A stretch of DNA of 64,000 nt from Anaerolineales bacterium (GTDB taxonomy: Bacteria; Chloroflexota; Anaerolineae; Anaerolineales; Villigracilaceae). The first letter of the stretch is position 1, and each line of letters begins with the position of its first letter. Below, piece by piece: positions 1-8,471 of the stretch. Position numbers and translations under genes: made by a program. The notes beneath the pieces were generated by a model. That model made no database searches. It was given only the letters and a program-made list of their open reading frames with translations, and was not told the origin of the DNA. The stretch is from contig JAEURJ010000013.1 in assembly GCA_016789305.1 (NCBI GenBank), positions 558,001 through 622,000 on the forward strand, in the 5' to 3' direction.

Positions 1-534
1 ATCATCAAAAGTATAGCCATCACTGCAGTCATCATGGGATTTTGCTATCTGATGGCTTCGTATAAGGGATTGCCGAATATTCTTGTCATTCTTTTTATAT
101 TGATCGTTTTTTACACTTACGTTACAGAAAGAATGGTGATCGGCAGACGTATTTATGCAATGGGTGGAAATGAGAAGGCTGCCAAATTGTCCGGTGTCAA
201 TACAGCGCGACTGCTGTTTTACTCATTTGTAAATATGGGCATCCTTGCCGGGTTGGGTGGTTTGGTCTTTGCTGCCCGTCTGAACTCTGCCACACCCAAG
301 GCAGGTGCGGGCATGGAATTGGATGTGATCGCCGCTGTATATATTGGCGGTGCATCCGCCAGTGGCGGGATCGGCACAGTGATCGGAGCTGTTGTTGGTG
401 CCTTTGTGATTGGCGTGATGAACAATGGCATGTCCATCCTTGGCATTGGCGTTGAATGGCAGCAGGTTATTAAAGGCATGGTTCTTTTGCTTGCCGTATT
501 CTTTGATATTTATAGCAAGAACAAGAATCCTTAA
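1..534 (+). CDS. ABC sugar transporter permease, C-terminal part (AraH/XylH/RbsC type)
   Basis: The reading frame is open from the first base, so the gene begins upstream and only its last 177 codons are present. The product is the C-terminal half of a BPD_transp_2 permease, which forms the membrane channel of carbohydrate ABC importers. Visible hallmarks are the GRRIYAMGGNEKAAKLSGV stretch (the loop that contacts the ATPase), the glycine-rich helix around GVMNNGMSILG, and several hydrophobic helices. The downstream araD and araA genes suggest an L-arabinose or other pentose/aldose substrate, but the sugar cannot be read from the sequence. The binding protein and ATPase genes must lie outside the window. 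Confidence 0.9.
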   Translation: MIKSIAITAVIMGFCYLMASYKGLPNILVILFILIVFYTYVTERMVIGRRIYAMGGNEKAAKLSGVNTARLLFYSFVNMGILAGLGGLVFAARLNSATPKAGAGMELDVIAAVYIGGASASGGIGTVIGAVVGAFVIGVMNNGMSILGIGVEWQQVIKGMVLLLAVFFDIYSKNKNP

Positions 535-576
535 TTCGTAATTAGATTTTCGACCAATGCCACTTTGGGAGTCGAT

Positions 577-1047
577 ATGGATGAAAAACTAAATAGGCTC
601 CTGCTGGAAGAAGAGGAACTTCAGTTTACGAAGTTCAACGCGGATGTTGCCTGGCAGATCGGCAGTGACTTGATTGAAAAGGCCAGGTCTGCCAACCTGT
701 CGATTACCGTTGATATTACCCAGGGAACGCACCAACTGTTTCATGCAAGCAGACCCGGTACATCTGCTGATAATGACGAATGGGTGAAGAGAAAAGTACG
801 GCTGGTCTATCGATTTGGGCATAGTTCCTTTTATATTGGGCAGCTTCTAAAGAGCAAGGGTAAAAAGATAGAAGAGGCATATTTGGTTTCTGAATCTGAA
901 TACGCCCCGCATGGTGGTTGCTTCCCGGTCATTATTAAGGGCTCGGGCATTATCGGTACAATTACAGTTTCCGGGCTGGCCCAGGAAGATGACCATCAAC
1001 TGGTTGTGGATGCCATTCGGAATTATTTGAAACGAGAATCAAAGTGA
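577..1047 (+). CDS. UPF0303 / HbpS-like (heme-degrading domain) protein
   Basis: A soluble protein of 156 residues resembling the UPF0303/YBR137W branch of the HbpS-like superfamily. Members have been linked to heme or small-ligand binding, but many sit in carbohydrate operons without proven function. The core VSESEYAPHGGCFPVI with the following GxIGTITVSGL is the recognisable family segment near the C-terminus. ATG 577 is chosen because GGGAG ends five bases upstream; a longer TTG start at 565 has no such site. The stop overlaps the GTG of the following oxidoreductase by four bases, so translational coupling is likely. Confidence 0.75.
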   Translation: MDEKLNRLLLEEEELQFTKFNADVAWQIGSDLIEKARSANLSITVDITQGTHQLFHASRPGTSADNDEWVKRKVRLVYRFGHSSFYIGQLLKSKGKKIEEAYLVSESEYAPHGGCFPVIIKGSGIIGTITVSGLAQEDDHQLVVDAIRNYLKRESK

Positions 1048-2210
1048 CATTAAATCCAGTCATTTCCATGTTGGGACGCAGGCTTCGCCTTGCAGTGATC
1101 GGTGGCGGGTCGGGTTCTTTTATCGGTGCGATGCATCGACAGGCTGCGCGACTTGATGATCGCTTTGAGATTGTGGCAGGTGTGCTTTCCTCGAATCCTG
1201 AAAAATCGAAAAAAGACGGTGCCGAGATTGGCCTGCCCGCTGACCGCATTTATACAAGTGTTGAAGAAATGCTTGTTGCGGAAACAGCGCGCAAAGGTGG
1301 AATTGATGTTGTCGCGATCATGACCCCCAACGATAGCCACTTCGAATATGCCATGTCTGCGTTGGAAAAAGGATTTGACGTCATTTGCGATAAGCCAATG
1401 ACCAATACCCTGCAAGAAGCCGAAGCGCTGCATAAAATGGTGCTGGATTCGGGTCTCGTATTTTGCCTAACGCATAATTACACAGGCTATCCAATGGTTC
1501 GCCAGGCGAAGGCAATGATCCTGGATGGGCAGCTTGGCACGATTCGTCTGATTCAGGTGGAGTATGTTCAAGGCGGCAAAGCAGATGAAAGTAAGCCTGA
1601 TCCGTCTGCGTCGTGGCGTTTCGATCCCGTTCGTGGTGGTCCATCTTTGGTGATGGGCGATATCGGTTCGCATGCACATAACCTTGTTCGTTTTGTAACA
1701 GGCCTCGAAGTTTCCGAAGTTGCCGCGGAGATCGGGAATATCGTTCCCGGCCGTGCAGTTCATGATTATGGAGGCGCTCTGCTTCGCTTTACAAATGGTG
1801 CGCGTGGAAGTTATTGGGTGACGCAGGCGGCGGCAGGCGTTGAGAATTGTTTGCGTATCCGTGTGAGCGGCACCAAAGGAACGGTGGAGTGGATGCAGGA
1901 ATTTCCTCAAGCCCTAACCTTCAAGCCTTTGGGTGCGCCTTCTCAAAATCGAACGCCAAACGGGCCGGGAACACTTCCGTTTGCGAAACGCTCTTCAAGG
2001 ATTGTTGCAGGACACCCGGAAGGTTTTCATGAAGGTTTTGCAAATATTTATTCCGATGCTGCAGAGGCGATTGCGGCCAGAAGATCCGGAAACCAGGCAG
2101 ATCCATTGGCGTTACATTTTCCCAATTCCTTTGATGGTTTGATGGGATTGAAATTTGTGTTTGGTGCGATCGAGTCCAGCAAGGCGAATGGCAAATGGAC
2201 AAGCTGCTGA
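1044..2210 (+). CDS. Gfo/Idh/MocA family oxidoreductase
   Basis: NAD(P)-dependent sugar or inositol dehydrogenase-like protein of 388 residues. The N-terminal Rossmann fold has LAVIGGGSGSF in place of the usual GxGxxG; VAIMTPNDSHFEYAMSALEKG leads to the family motif CDKPMTNT, whose lysine is part of the EKP-like catalytic site. The C-terminal alpha/beta domain starts near YVQGGKAD. The GTG start overlaps the previous stop by four bases; ATG 1068 is a possible alternative. The substrate is unknown. The neighbours (sugar permease, SDR, ribulokinase operon) suggest oxidation or epimerisation of a sugar or sugar derivative. Confidence 0.85.
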   Translation: MTLNPVISMLGRRLRLAVIGGGSGSFIGAMHRQAARLDDRFEIVAGVLSSNPEKSKKDGAEIGLPADRIYTSVEEMLVAETARKGGIDVVAIMTPNDSHFEYAMSALEKGFDVICDKPMTNTLQEAEALHKMVLDSGLVFCLTHNYTGYPMVRQAKAMILDGQLGTIRLIQVEYVQGGKADESKPDPSASWRFDPVRGGPSLVMGDIGSHAHNLVRFVTGLEVSEVAAEIGNIVPGRAVHDYGGALLRFTNGARGSYWVTQAAAGVENCLRIRVSGTKGTVEWMQEFPQALTFKPLGAPSQNRTPNGPGTLPFAKRSSRIVAGHPEGFHEGFANIYSDAAEAIAARRSGNQADPLALHFPNSFDGLMGLKFVFGAIESSKANGKWTSC

Positions 2211-2216
2211 TCAATC

Positions 2217-3209
2217 ATGTCTGAGATGAAGCGTGTTCTGGTTACGGGTGCAACAGGCAAGGTGGGCCAAACATTAATCAAGCATTTACTGGCTGAAAAA
2301 AAATATGATTCGTTTGTCATTCGAGCCCTGTGCCACAATCGTGAACCGGAGGCGAATGTCCGTATTGAGATTGTGCGCGGCTCCATTGAACACCGCGATA
2401 CGGTCGAGAAGGCGCTGGATGGCGTTACCCACGTGATTCATCTTGCTACCTGTAAGGAAACTCCTGAACAGATCATGGATGTGGCGGTTAAGGGGTTGTT
2501 TTGGCTGCTGGAAGCCTGTCGCGTCAGCCCAACTTTCAAACAATTCATATTGATTGGCGGTGATGCTGCAGTTGGACATTTTGTTTATCCCCATCCCGTC
2601 CCAGTCATTGAATCGCAAAAACATTCTGCCTATGCCGGCTGCTATGCCCTTTCCAAAGTTTTGGAAGAAGCCATGCTGGAGCAATATTACATCCAATATG
2701 ATTTCAATGGATGTTGCTTGCGCGCGCCGTGGATCATGGAAAAGGATGATTTCAAATATCAACTGTCATTCGGCGAGGATGTGTTCGGCGGTCCGCGCTG
2801 GCGGGAGCTGGTCGGTGAACAACAGGCAGATGCCTACATCCAGACAGGTGTCATCCCGGTGATGCTTGACCCTGCCGGGGTGCCGGTGAAGCGGAACTTT
2901 GTCCACGTGCAAGATTTGGTCAATGCGATTTTGACATCGCTTGATCATCCCAATGCCCGTCAGCAAACATTCAATATCTGCATGGATGAGCCTGTGGATT
3001 ATGGTGAGGTGGGTCGGTATCTTGCCTCGACTCGCAAACTTCCTTCAGTGGAAATTAAGACTCAATATCATTCAACATGGCTGGACAATGCCAAGGCAAA
3101 GTTTTTATTAGGCTGGCGACCTGAGTATGATTTGCAGAAAATGATCGACTCTGCCTTTGACTATCAGCGAGCGCCGAATGATCCGCGTAAGATTTGGTAC
3201 CCGGGGTAA
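2217..3209 (+). CDS. NAD-dependent epimerase/dehydratase (extended SDR)
   Basis: Extended short-chain dehydrogenase of 330 residues. VLVTGATGKVGQTLI near the N-terminus is the TGxxGxxG cofactor loop. Tyr and Lys of the YxxxK motif appear in YAGCYALSKVLEE near residue 140, and RAPWIMEK follows in the substrate-binding half. Homologues act on nucleotide sugars, sugar lactones or uronates; the reaction here cannot be specified. It follows the Gfo/Idh/MocA gene by six bases on the same strand, so the two probably act on the same sugar-derived compound. ATG 2226 is an alternative start. Confidence 0.8.
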   Translation: MSEMKRVLVTGATGKVGQTLIKHLLAEKKYDSFVIRALCHNREPEANVRIEIVRGSIEHRDTVEKALDGVTHVIHLATCKETPEQIMDVAVKGLFWLLEACRVSPTFKQFILIGGDAAVGHFVYPHPVPVIESQKHSAYAGCYALSKVLEEAMLEQYYIQYDFNGCCLRAPWIMEKDDFKYQLSFGEDVFGGPRWRELVGEQQADAYIQTGVIPVMLDPAGVPVKRNFVHVQDLVNAILTSLDHPNARQQTFNICMDEPVDYGEVGRYLASTRKLPSVEIKTQYHSTWLDNAKAKFLLGWRPEYDLQKMIDSAFDYQRAPNDPRKIWYPG

Positions 3210-3234
3210 TTTCTCCTAAAGAAATCAGGTAACG

Positions 3235-4326
3235 ATGCAAAGTGAATTCGAACAAAAGCAATCACGCATTCAGGATTTTTTGAGCAGCCACAAACTGGAT
3301 GCGCTGCTTCTACAAACATCGGGAAATTTCGCATGGGTGACATGTGGCGGTTTATCGTTTATTGACCGCGCTACCACGATGGGTATTGCTTCCCTGTTGA
3401 TCACCAAAACCGATCGTTATATCCTCACCAATAATATTGAAGCGCCTCGAATAGCCGGGGAGGAGAAGCTTGATGATCAACACTGGAACTATCAGGTTGC
3501 GCCCTGGTATGAACAAAACATTTTGTTCTCAAAATTGACCGAGGGGATGAGGCTCGGCACGGATATCAATCTTCCCAATACAGTTGACATGTCCACTGAA
3601 ATTGCCAGATTGCGCTCTCAATTAACGCCCGAAGAAGGTGCCCGCTATCGCGTGCTTGGTTCTTTATGCGCCCAGGCCATGCAGCAGACGATTGATGCTG
3701 TGCGCCCGGGAATGACTGAATTTGAAATAGGCAGCCACCTTTCCCAGACAATTGAAAGCAAAGGTGTACAAGCCACAGTGATCTTGATCGCAACCGACGA
3801 GAGGATTTTCTCCTACCGTCATCCGTTGCCCGCCTCCAAAAAACTTGATAAATACGCCATGGTGATTCTTTGTGGACGAATGGGCGGCTTGATTTGCTCA
3901 ATCACCCGGTTGGTTTATTTTGGCAAGCTGCCGGATGAAATTCGTAAAAAGAGTCAAGCCGTGGCCCGTATCGATGCGGAAATGATCGCTGCAACCCGCC
4001 CGGGAGCCACACACGGAGATGTATTTCGCAAAGCACAGGAGGTGTATGCAGCCACGGGATTTCCCAATGAGTGGCAACTTCATCATCAAGGCGGCTCGGC
4101 AGGATACGCACCGCGCGAATTTACCGCGACTCCGGCTTCCATAGAACGGATCTTTGCAGGACAGGCATTTGCGTGGAATCCCTCCATCACCGGGTCTAAA
4201 TCCGAGGATACGATTTTGGTTGGCGGGCATTCCAACGAGATCATTACAGAAATGGACGGCTGGCCCAGCATTGAAGTAAAGGCAGGCGATCTGGTTATTA
4301 AACGCCCTGCCATTTTGGAAAGATAA
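3235..4326 (+). CDS. M24 (creatinase/aminopeptidase P) family protein lacking metal ligands
   Basis: Has the two-domain creatinase/PepP architecture: an N-terminal creatinase-like domain (about 10-130) and a pita-bread domain (about 140-360). Of the five usual M24 metal ligands, the first Asp position is Cys213, the second is Ser222 (within CSITR, normally SDITR), and the first Glu position is Asn315 (AFAWNPSITG, normally EP); the His region at 283-284 and Glu324 (SEDTI) remain. A dinuclear metal peptidase is therefore unlikely. It may be a metal-independent hydrolase like creatinase, or a binding protein. AGG lies upstream of ATG 3235. It ends the first sugar-gene block. Confidence 0.75.
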   Translation: MQSEFEQKQSRIQDFLSSHKLDALLLQTSGNFAWVTCGGLSFIDRATTMGIASLLITKTDRYILTNNIEAPRIAGEEKLDDQHWNYQVAPWYEQNILFSKLTEGMRLGTDINLPNTVDMSTEIARLRSQLTPEEGARYRVLGSLCAQAMQQTIDAVRPGMTEFEIGSHLSQTIESKGVQATVILIATDERIFSYRHPLPASKKLDKYAMVILCGRMGGLICSITRLVYFGKLPDEIRKKSQAVARIDAEMIAATRPGATHGDVFRKAQEVYAATGFPNEWQLHHQGGSAGYAPREFTATPASIERIFAGQAFAWNPSITGSKSEDTILVGGHSNEIITEMDGWPSIEVKAGDLVIKRPAILER

Positions 4327-4558
4327 CCAGTACGAATTAACTCTTTTCATAAAATAATACCCTCGGGCCGAATATCACCTGCTTTAATATTTTATGAGTC
4401 ATGAAAAATTTAACTTTCCCCAAAAAGAATTCGTGGATTTACATATCGATCGAATGTATTATTTATTGGTAGAAATGTGCTTTCGTGCTGCGTAGTGGCG
4501 ATAATCCTTTCCATTGCGGAAGTGATGTGAAGATTTGAAATTCAACTTGAGGTGTGAC

Positions 4559-6154
4559 ATGGCAGATATCCAAAAAATAATTGAAAGCGGACGGACCGTT
4601 CTCGGCATCGAACTTGGGTCGACACGCATTAAGGCGGTCTTGATCGGTGAGGATCACTTGCCGATCGCGTCGGGAAGCCATGAATGGGAGAACCGGTACG
4701 AAAACAGCGTTTGGACCTACAGTTTTGAGGATGTTTGGAAAGGCCTTCAGGAAAGTTACCGAAACCTCGCGAAAGAGGTTTCCCAGAAATATAATACTCC
4801 GCTCAAAACGGTCGGTGCCATTGGTTTCAGCGCCATGATGCACGGTTATGTGGTGTTTGACAAGAAAGGAAATTTACTTGTCCCGTTTCGTACATGGCGC
4901 AACACCATCACGGGGCAGGCATCAGAGCAGTTGACCGAATTATTCCAATTTAATATTCCTCAACGCTGGAGCATTGCCCATCTATATCAGGCCATCTTGA
5001 ATAAGGAGCCTCATGTAAAAGACATCAGCCATCAAACCACATTGGCAGGGTATGTGCATTGGAAGTTAACAGGGCAAAAAGTGCTTGGTGTCGGCGAAGC
5101 ATCGGGTATGTTCCCGATTGACAGCAAAATCAATGATTATGACTCGACCATGATCGAGAAGTTCAACGAGCTGCTTAAATCTGAAAACATCTCCTGGAGA
5201 CTTCAGGAGATTCTTCCCAAGGTGCTTGTAGCCGGTGATTCTGCAGGAGTACTTACTGAAGAAGGCGCAAAGTTACTTGACCCGACTGGTGCGTTGCAAG
5301 CTGGTATTCCACTTTGTCCGCCGGAGGGGGATGCAGGTACGGGGATGGTAGCAACAAACAGCGTGGCGGAACGAACCGGTAATGTCTCTGCTGGAACATC
5401 CGTTTTTGCCATGATCGTTCTGGAAAAGGCGCTGTCAAAGTTGTATCCCGAAATTGATATGGTGACCACGCCCACAGGCAAGCCTGTCGCCATGGTTCAC
5501 AGTAATAACTGCACATCTGATCTCAATGCATGGGTGGACTTGTTTCAGGAATTCACAAATGTCCTTGGAGTTGAGGTGAGCGAGTCCAGGTTGTATGAGA
5601 TGCTGTATAAAAAAGCATTCACAGGTGATGCCGATGGCGGCGGATTGCTGGTTTTCAATTATGTTTCTGGTGAACACATTACGCACCTGGAGGAAGGACG
5701 TCCGCTGTTCGTACGTAAACCAGAAAGCCGCTTCACGCTTGCGAACTTCATACGGACGCATTTATTCTCATCGCTTGGGGCGCTAAAGATCGGCATGGAC
5801 ATTCTTTTTGAGCAGGAAAAAGTAAAACTTGACCAGCTTCTCGGCCACGGTGGTTTCTTCAAGACAAAGGAGGTCGGCCAAAAATTCATGGCTGCAGCGA
5901 TGAACGTCCCGGTTTCGGTGATGGAGACTGCAGGCGAAGGCGGTGCATGGGGAATTGCATTGCTCGCCTCTTATATGCTTCACAAGGCGGAAAATCGACC
6001 ACTGGAAGACTATCTCACCAGCAAGGTCTTTGCGGGGGAAAACGGAGTGACCATCGCTCCCGATCCAAATGACGTGGATGGCTTTGCAGCGTTTATGGGG
6101 CGCTATAAAAACGGACTTGGCATCGAACGAGCGGCCGTGGATGGGTTGAGGTAA
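4559..6154 (+). CDS. araB: FGGY-family carbohydrate kinase, probable L-ribulokinase
   Basis: A 531-residue FGGY kinase with an N-terminal phosphate-binding loop ([17 protein letters not shown]) and the catalytic Asp in PEGDAGTGM. Followed directly by araD and araA, it most likely phosphorylates L-ribulose to L-ribulose 5-phosphate. Its sequence differs in style from E. coli AraB and resembles the second type of ribulokinase-like FGGY protein found in Gram-positive and Chloroflexota arabinose operons, so the symbol rests mainly on context. ATG 4559 is chosen because GAGG precedes it at proper spacing; the longer TTG start at 4535 is less likely. The 232-base gap upstream probably carries the promoter, but no convincing -35/-10 pair was found. 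Confidence 0.8.
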   Translation: MADIQKIIESGRTVLGIELGSTRIKAVLIGEDHLPIASGSHEWENRYENSVWTYSFEDVWKGLQESYRNLAKEVSQKYNTPLKTVGAIGFSAMMHGYVVFDKKGNLLVPFRTWRNTITGQASEQLTELFQFNIPQRWSIAHLYQAILNKEPHVKDISHQTTLAGYVHWKLTGQKVLGVGEASGMFPIDSKINDYDSTMIEKFNELLKSENISWRLQEILPKVLVAGDSAGVLTEEGAKLLDPTGALQAGIPLCPPEGDAGTGMVATNSVAERTGNVSAGTSVFAMIVLEKALSKLYPEIDMVTTPTGKPVAMVHSNNCTSDLNAWVDLFQEFTNVLGVEVSESRLYEMLYKKAFTGDADGGGLLVFNYVSGEHITHLEEGRPLFVRKPESRFTLANFIRTHLFSSLGALKIGMDILFEQEKVKLDQLLGHGGFFKTKEVGQKFMAAAMNVPVSVMETAGEGGAWGIALLASYMLHKAENRPLEDYLTSKVFAGENGVTIAPDPNDVDGFAAFMGRYKNGLGIERAAVDGLR

Positions 6155-6159
6155 AACGG

Positions 6160-6861
6160 ATGTTGGAGAAATTGAAAGAACAGGTTTTTCAGGCAAACCT
6201 ATTGCTTCCCAAGCATGGACTTGTCACCTTTACCTGGGGAAACGTATCAGGCATTGACAGGGAGCAGGGCCTGGTTGTGATAAAACCTTCCGGCGTTGCC
6301 TATGAGGTGATGAAGGCGGAAGACATGGTGGTCGTGGAGTTGGGAACAGGAAAGACTGTCGAAGGGAGTTTAAAACCTTCCTCAGATACACCGACCCATA
6401 TCGAGCTTTATAAGGCGTTTCCCAACATTGCTGGTGTTGTACATACTCATAGCCGGTGGGCGACAACTTTTGCACAAGCGGGTCGCGGCATCATTGCGCT
6501 TGGCACTACACAAGGCGATTATTTCTATGGTGAGATTCCATGCACCCGAAAAATGACAAAGGCGGAGATCGAAGGTGAATACGAAAAGGAAACGGGGGTA
6601 GTGATCAGTGAGACTTTCCAGGAGAAAGACCCGTATGCCATCCCTGCGGTTCTTGTCTATAGTCATGGTCCATTTGCATGGGGAACTGATCCAATGGACG
6701 CCGTCCACAACGCCGTGGTGTTGGAGGAAGTCGCATTCATGAACTTCCACACAGTGATGCTTGAGCCAGGAATTCAATCCATGCAGCAGGAATTATTGGA
6801 TAAACACTATTTGAGAAAGCACGGCGCAAATGCCTATTATGGGCAGACAAAAAAGTCGTAA
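6160..6861 (+). CDS. araD: L-ribulose-5-phosphate 4-epimerase
   Basis: Class II aldolase-fold enzyme of 233 residues that converts L-ribulose 5-phosphate to D-xylulose 5-phosphate. Family signatures in order: [14 protein letters not shown] (phosphate-binding N-terminal strand), [34 protein letters not shown] with the two zinc-binding His, and a third zinc His in [10 protein letters not shown]. The length matches bacterial AraD. The gene lies five bases after the kinase stop and fourteen bases before araA, forming an araB-araD-araA operon. Confidence 0.95.
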   Translation: MLEKLKEQVFQANLLLPKHGLVTFTWGNVSGIDREQGLVVIKPSGVAYEVMKAEDMVVVELGTGKTVEGSLKPSSDTPTHIELYKAFPNIAGVVHTHSRWATTFAQAGRGIIALGTTQGDYFYGEIPCTRKMTKAEIEGEYEKETGVVISETFQEKDPYAIPAVLVYSHGPFAWGTDPMDAVHNAVVLEEVAFMNFHTVMLEPGIQSMQQELLDKHYLRKHGANAYYGQTKKS

Positions 6862-6875
6862 CAAGGAGAGTAATC

Positions 6876-8381
6876 ATGATTGATCTAAAGCAATATGAAG
6901 TCTGGTTTGTGACGGGGAGCCAGCATCTGTATGGCCCCAAGACTCTGGAGGAAGTTGCCCAGCATTCGAAGGAGATCGCGGCAGCATTGGGGGCTTCGGC
7001 GCATATTCCCGTAAAGGTGGTATTCAAACCCGTCTTGACCACGCCTGATGCGATCCGCAGCCTTTGCCTCGAAGCGAACTCGGCGAAGAACTGTGTGGGC
7101 TTGGTCACATGGATGCACACATTCTCACCCGCCAAAATGTGGATTGCAGGCCTGAGCTTGCTCAATAAACCGTTCCTGCATTTGCACACCCAATATGGAC
7201 GTGAAATTCCCTGGTCGACGATCGATATGGACTTCATGAATCTCAACCAATCCGCACATGGGGATCGCGAATTTGGTTTCATTGGAAGTCGTATGCGCCT
7301 CGATCGCAAGGTGGTTGTCGGGTACTGGGGCGACGACGAGACTCAAAAAGAGATCGGCATTTGGGTGCGCGCTGCTTGTGCATGGGCGGATGCGCAGGAT
7401 ATGAAGGTCGCCCGCTTTGGCGATAACATGCGTGACGTTGCTGTTACGGAAGGAAACAAGGTTTCCGCGCAAATTCGACTTGGATACGATGTTTATGGTT
7501 ACGGTATTGGAGACCTGGTTAAACTGGTCAACGAAGTCAGTGATGGCGAAGTGGACAAGCTTGTTCAAACCTACATGGATGAATATGATGTCGTCGCTGA
7601 ACTCAAGCCTGGTGGTGCAAAGAATCAATCCCTGCGGGATGGTGCGCGTATTGAAATCGGTTTGCGCAATTTCCTGACCGCAGGCAACTTCAAGGCATTC
7701 ACCGATACGTTTGAAGATCTGCATGGAATGGCGCAGCTGCCTGGGCTGGCAGTGCAGCGTCTTATGCGGGATGGTTATGGCTTTGGCGGGGAAGGCGATT
7801 GGAAAACCTCCGCACTTGTCCGCTCGATGAAGGTGATGAACGCCGGGCAGGAAGGTGGCGTAAGTTTTATGGAGGATTACACCTATCACTTCAGCAAGAC
7901 AGGTGACAAGGTGCTGGGCGCTCACATGTTGGAGATTTGCGAATCGATTGCAGTAAACAAGCCCAAACTGGAAATCCATCCGCTCGGGATCGGGGGGAAG
8001 GCTGATCCTGTCCGATTGGTATTTGATGCACGAACTGGCGTGGGCGTTTGTGCCTCCATAATGGATATGGGTGGACGTTATCGCCTTGTTGCGAATGTCG
8101 TGGATGTAGTCCCAACCGATGCGCCGCTTCCAAAACTTCCAGTGGCTCGGGCTCTTTGGTTGCCGCGCCCGAATCTCAAAGTCGCCGCAGCAACCTGGAT
8201 CTTTGCGGGCGGTGCGCATCACACCGGTTTCAGCTACTCGGTTACGCCTGAACATCTCCGTGATTTTGCCGAGATGGCAGGCATTGAATTCCTGCTCATT
8301 GACGAAAACACCAAAGTTGAGGAATTCAAAAAAGAACTGCGCTGGAATGACCTGTACTATCATTTGAATAAGGGGTTGTAA
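6876..8381 (+). CDS. araA: L-arabinose isomerase
   Basis: Converts L-arabinose to L-ribulose, the first step of the pathway completed by the two preceding genes. The 501-residue length equals the usual AraA length. Recognisable segments are [10 protein letters not shown] at the N-terminus, [26 protein letters not shown], and the C-terminal [12 protein letters not shown] with paired His. AAGGAG lies just upstream of the ATG. The gene ends in TAA and is followed within about ten bases by a strong hairpin, so it is the last gene of the operon. Confidence 0.97.
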   Translation: MIDLKQYEVWFVTGSQHLYGPKTLEEVAQHSKEIAAALGASAHIPVKVVFKPVLTTPDAIRSLCLEANSAKNCVGLVTWMHTFSPAKMWIAGLSLLNKPFLHLHTQYGREIPWSTIDMDFMNLNQSAHGDREFGFIGSRMRLDRKVVVGYWGDDETQKEIGIWVRAACAWADAQDMKVARFGDNMRDVAVTEGNKVSAQIRLGYDVYGYGIGDLVKLVNEVSDGEVDKLVQTYMDEYDVVAELKPGGAKNQSLRDGARIEIGLRNFLTAGNFKAFTDTFEDLHGMAQLPGLAVQRLMRDGYGFGGEGDWKTSALVRSMKVMNAGQEGGVSFMEDYTYHFSKTGDKVLGAHMLEICESIAVNKPKLEIHPLGIGGKADPVRLVFDARTGVGVCASIMDMGGRYRLVANVVDVVPTDAPLPKLPVARALWLPRPNLKVAAATWIFAGGAHHTGFSYSVTPEHLRDFAEMAGIEFLLIDENTKVEEFKKELRWNDLYYHLNKGL

Positions 8382-8391
8382 ATAATAGGTT

Positions 8392-8419
8392 CAAAGAGAC
8401 CCTGAAAGGGGTCTCTTTG
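8392..8419 (+). terminator. Hairpin terminator after araA
   Basis: An 11-base perfect inverted repeat (CAAAGAGACCC / GGGTCTCTTTG) with a six-base loop begins ten bases after the araA stop. The tail is only moderately T-rich (CTTAATAAG), so efficiency is uncertain. Confidence 0.75.
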
Positions 8420-8471
8420 CTTAATAAGAAATGTTTTCCACCCTTTCAAAACTTTGAAATCACGCTTATAA

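Noticed and set aside
4327..4558. Promoter for the arabinose operon (TTTACA near 4438 with TATTAT or ATTTAT)
   Set aside because: Spacing is wrong or the -10 poor; no AraR/AraC-like operator is clear. A 9-base palindrome ATGAGTCAT here is too short to support a site.
7125..8363. Long open frame (412 codons) antisense to araA
   Set aside because: It lies wholly within araA, its translation has no recognisable domain and is rich in His/Arg/Cys as expected for a reverse-frame artefact.
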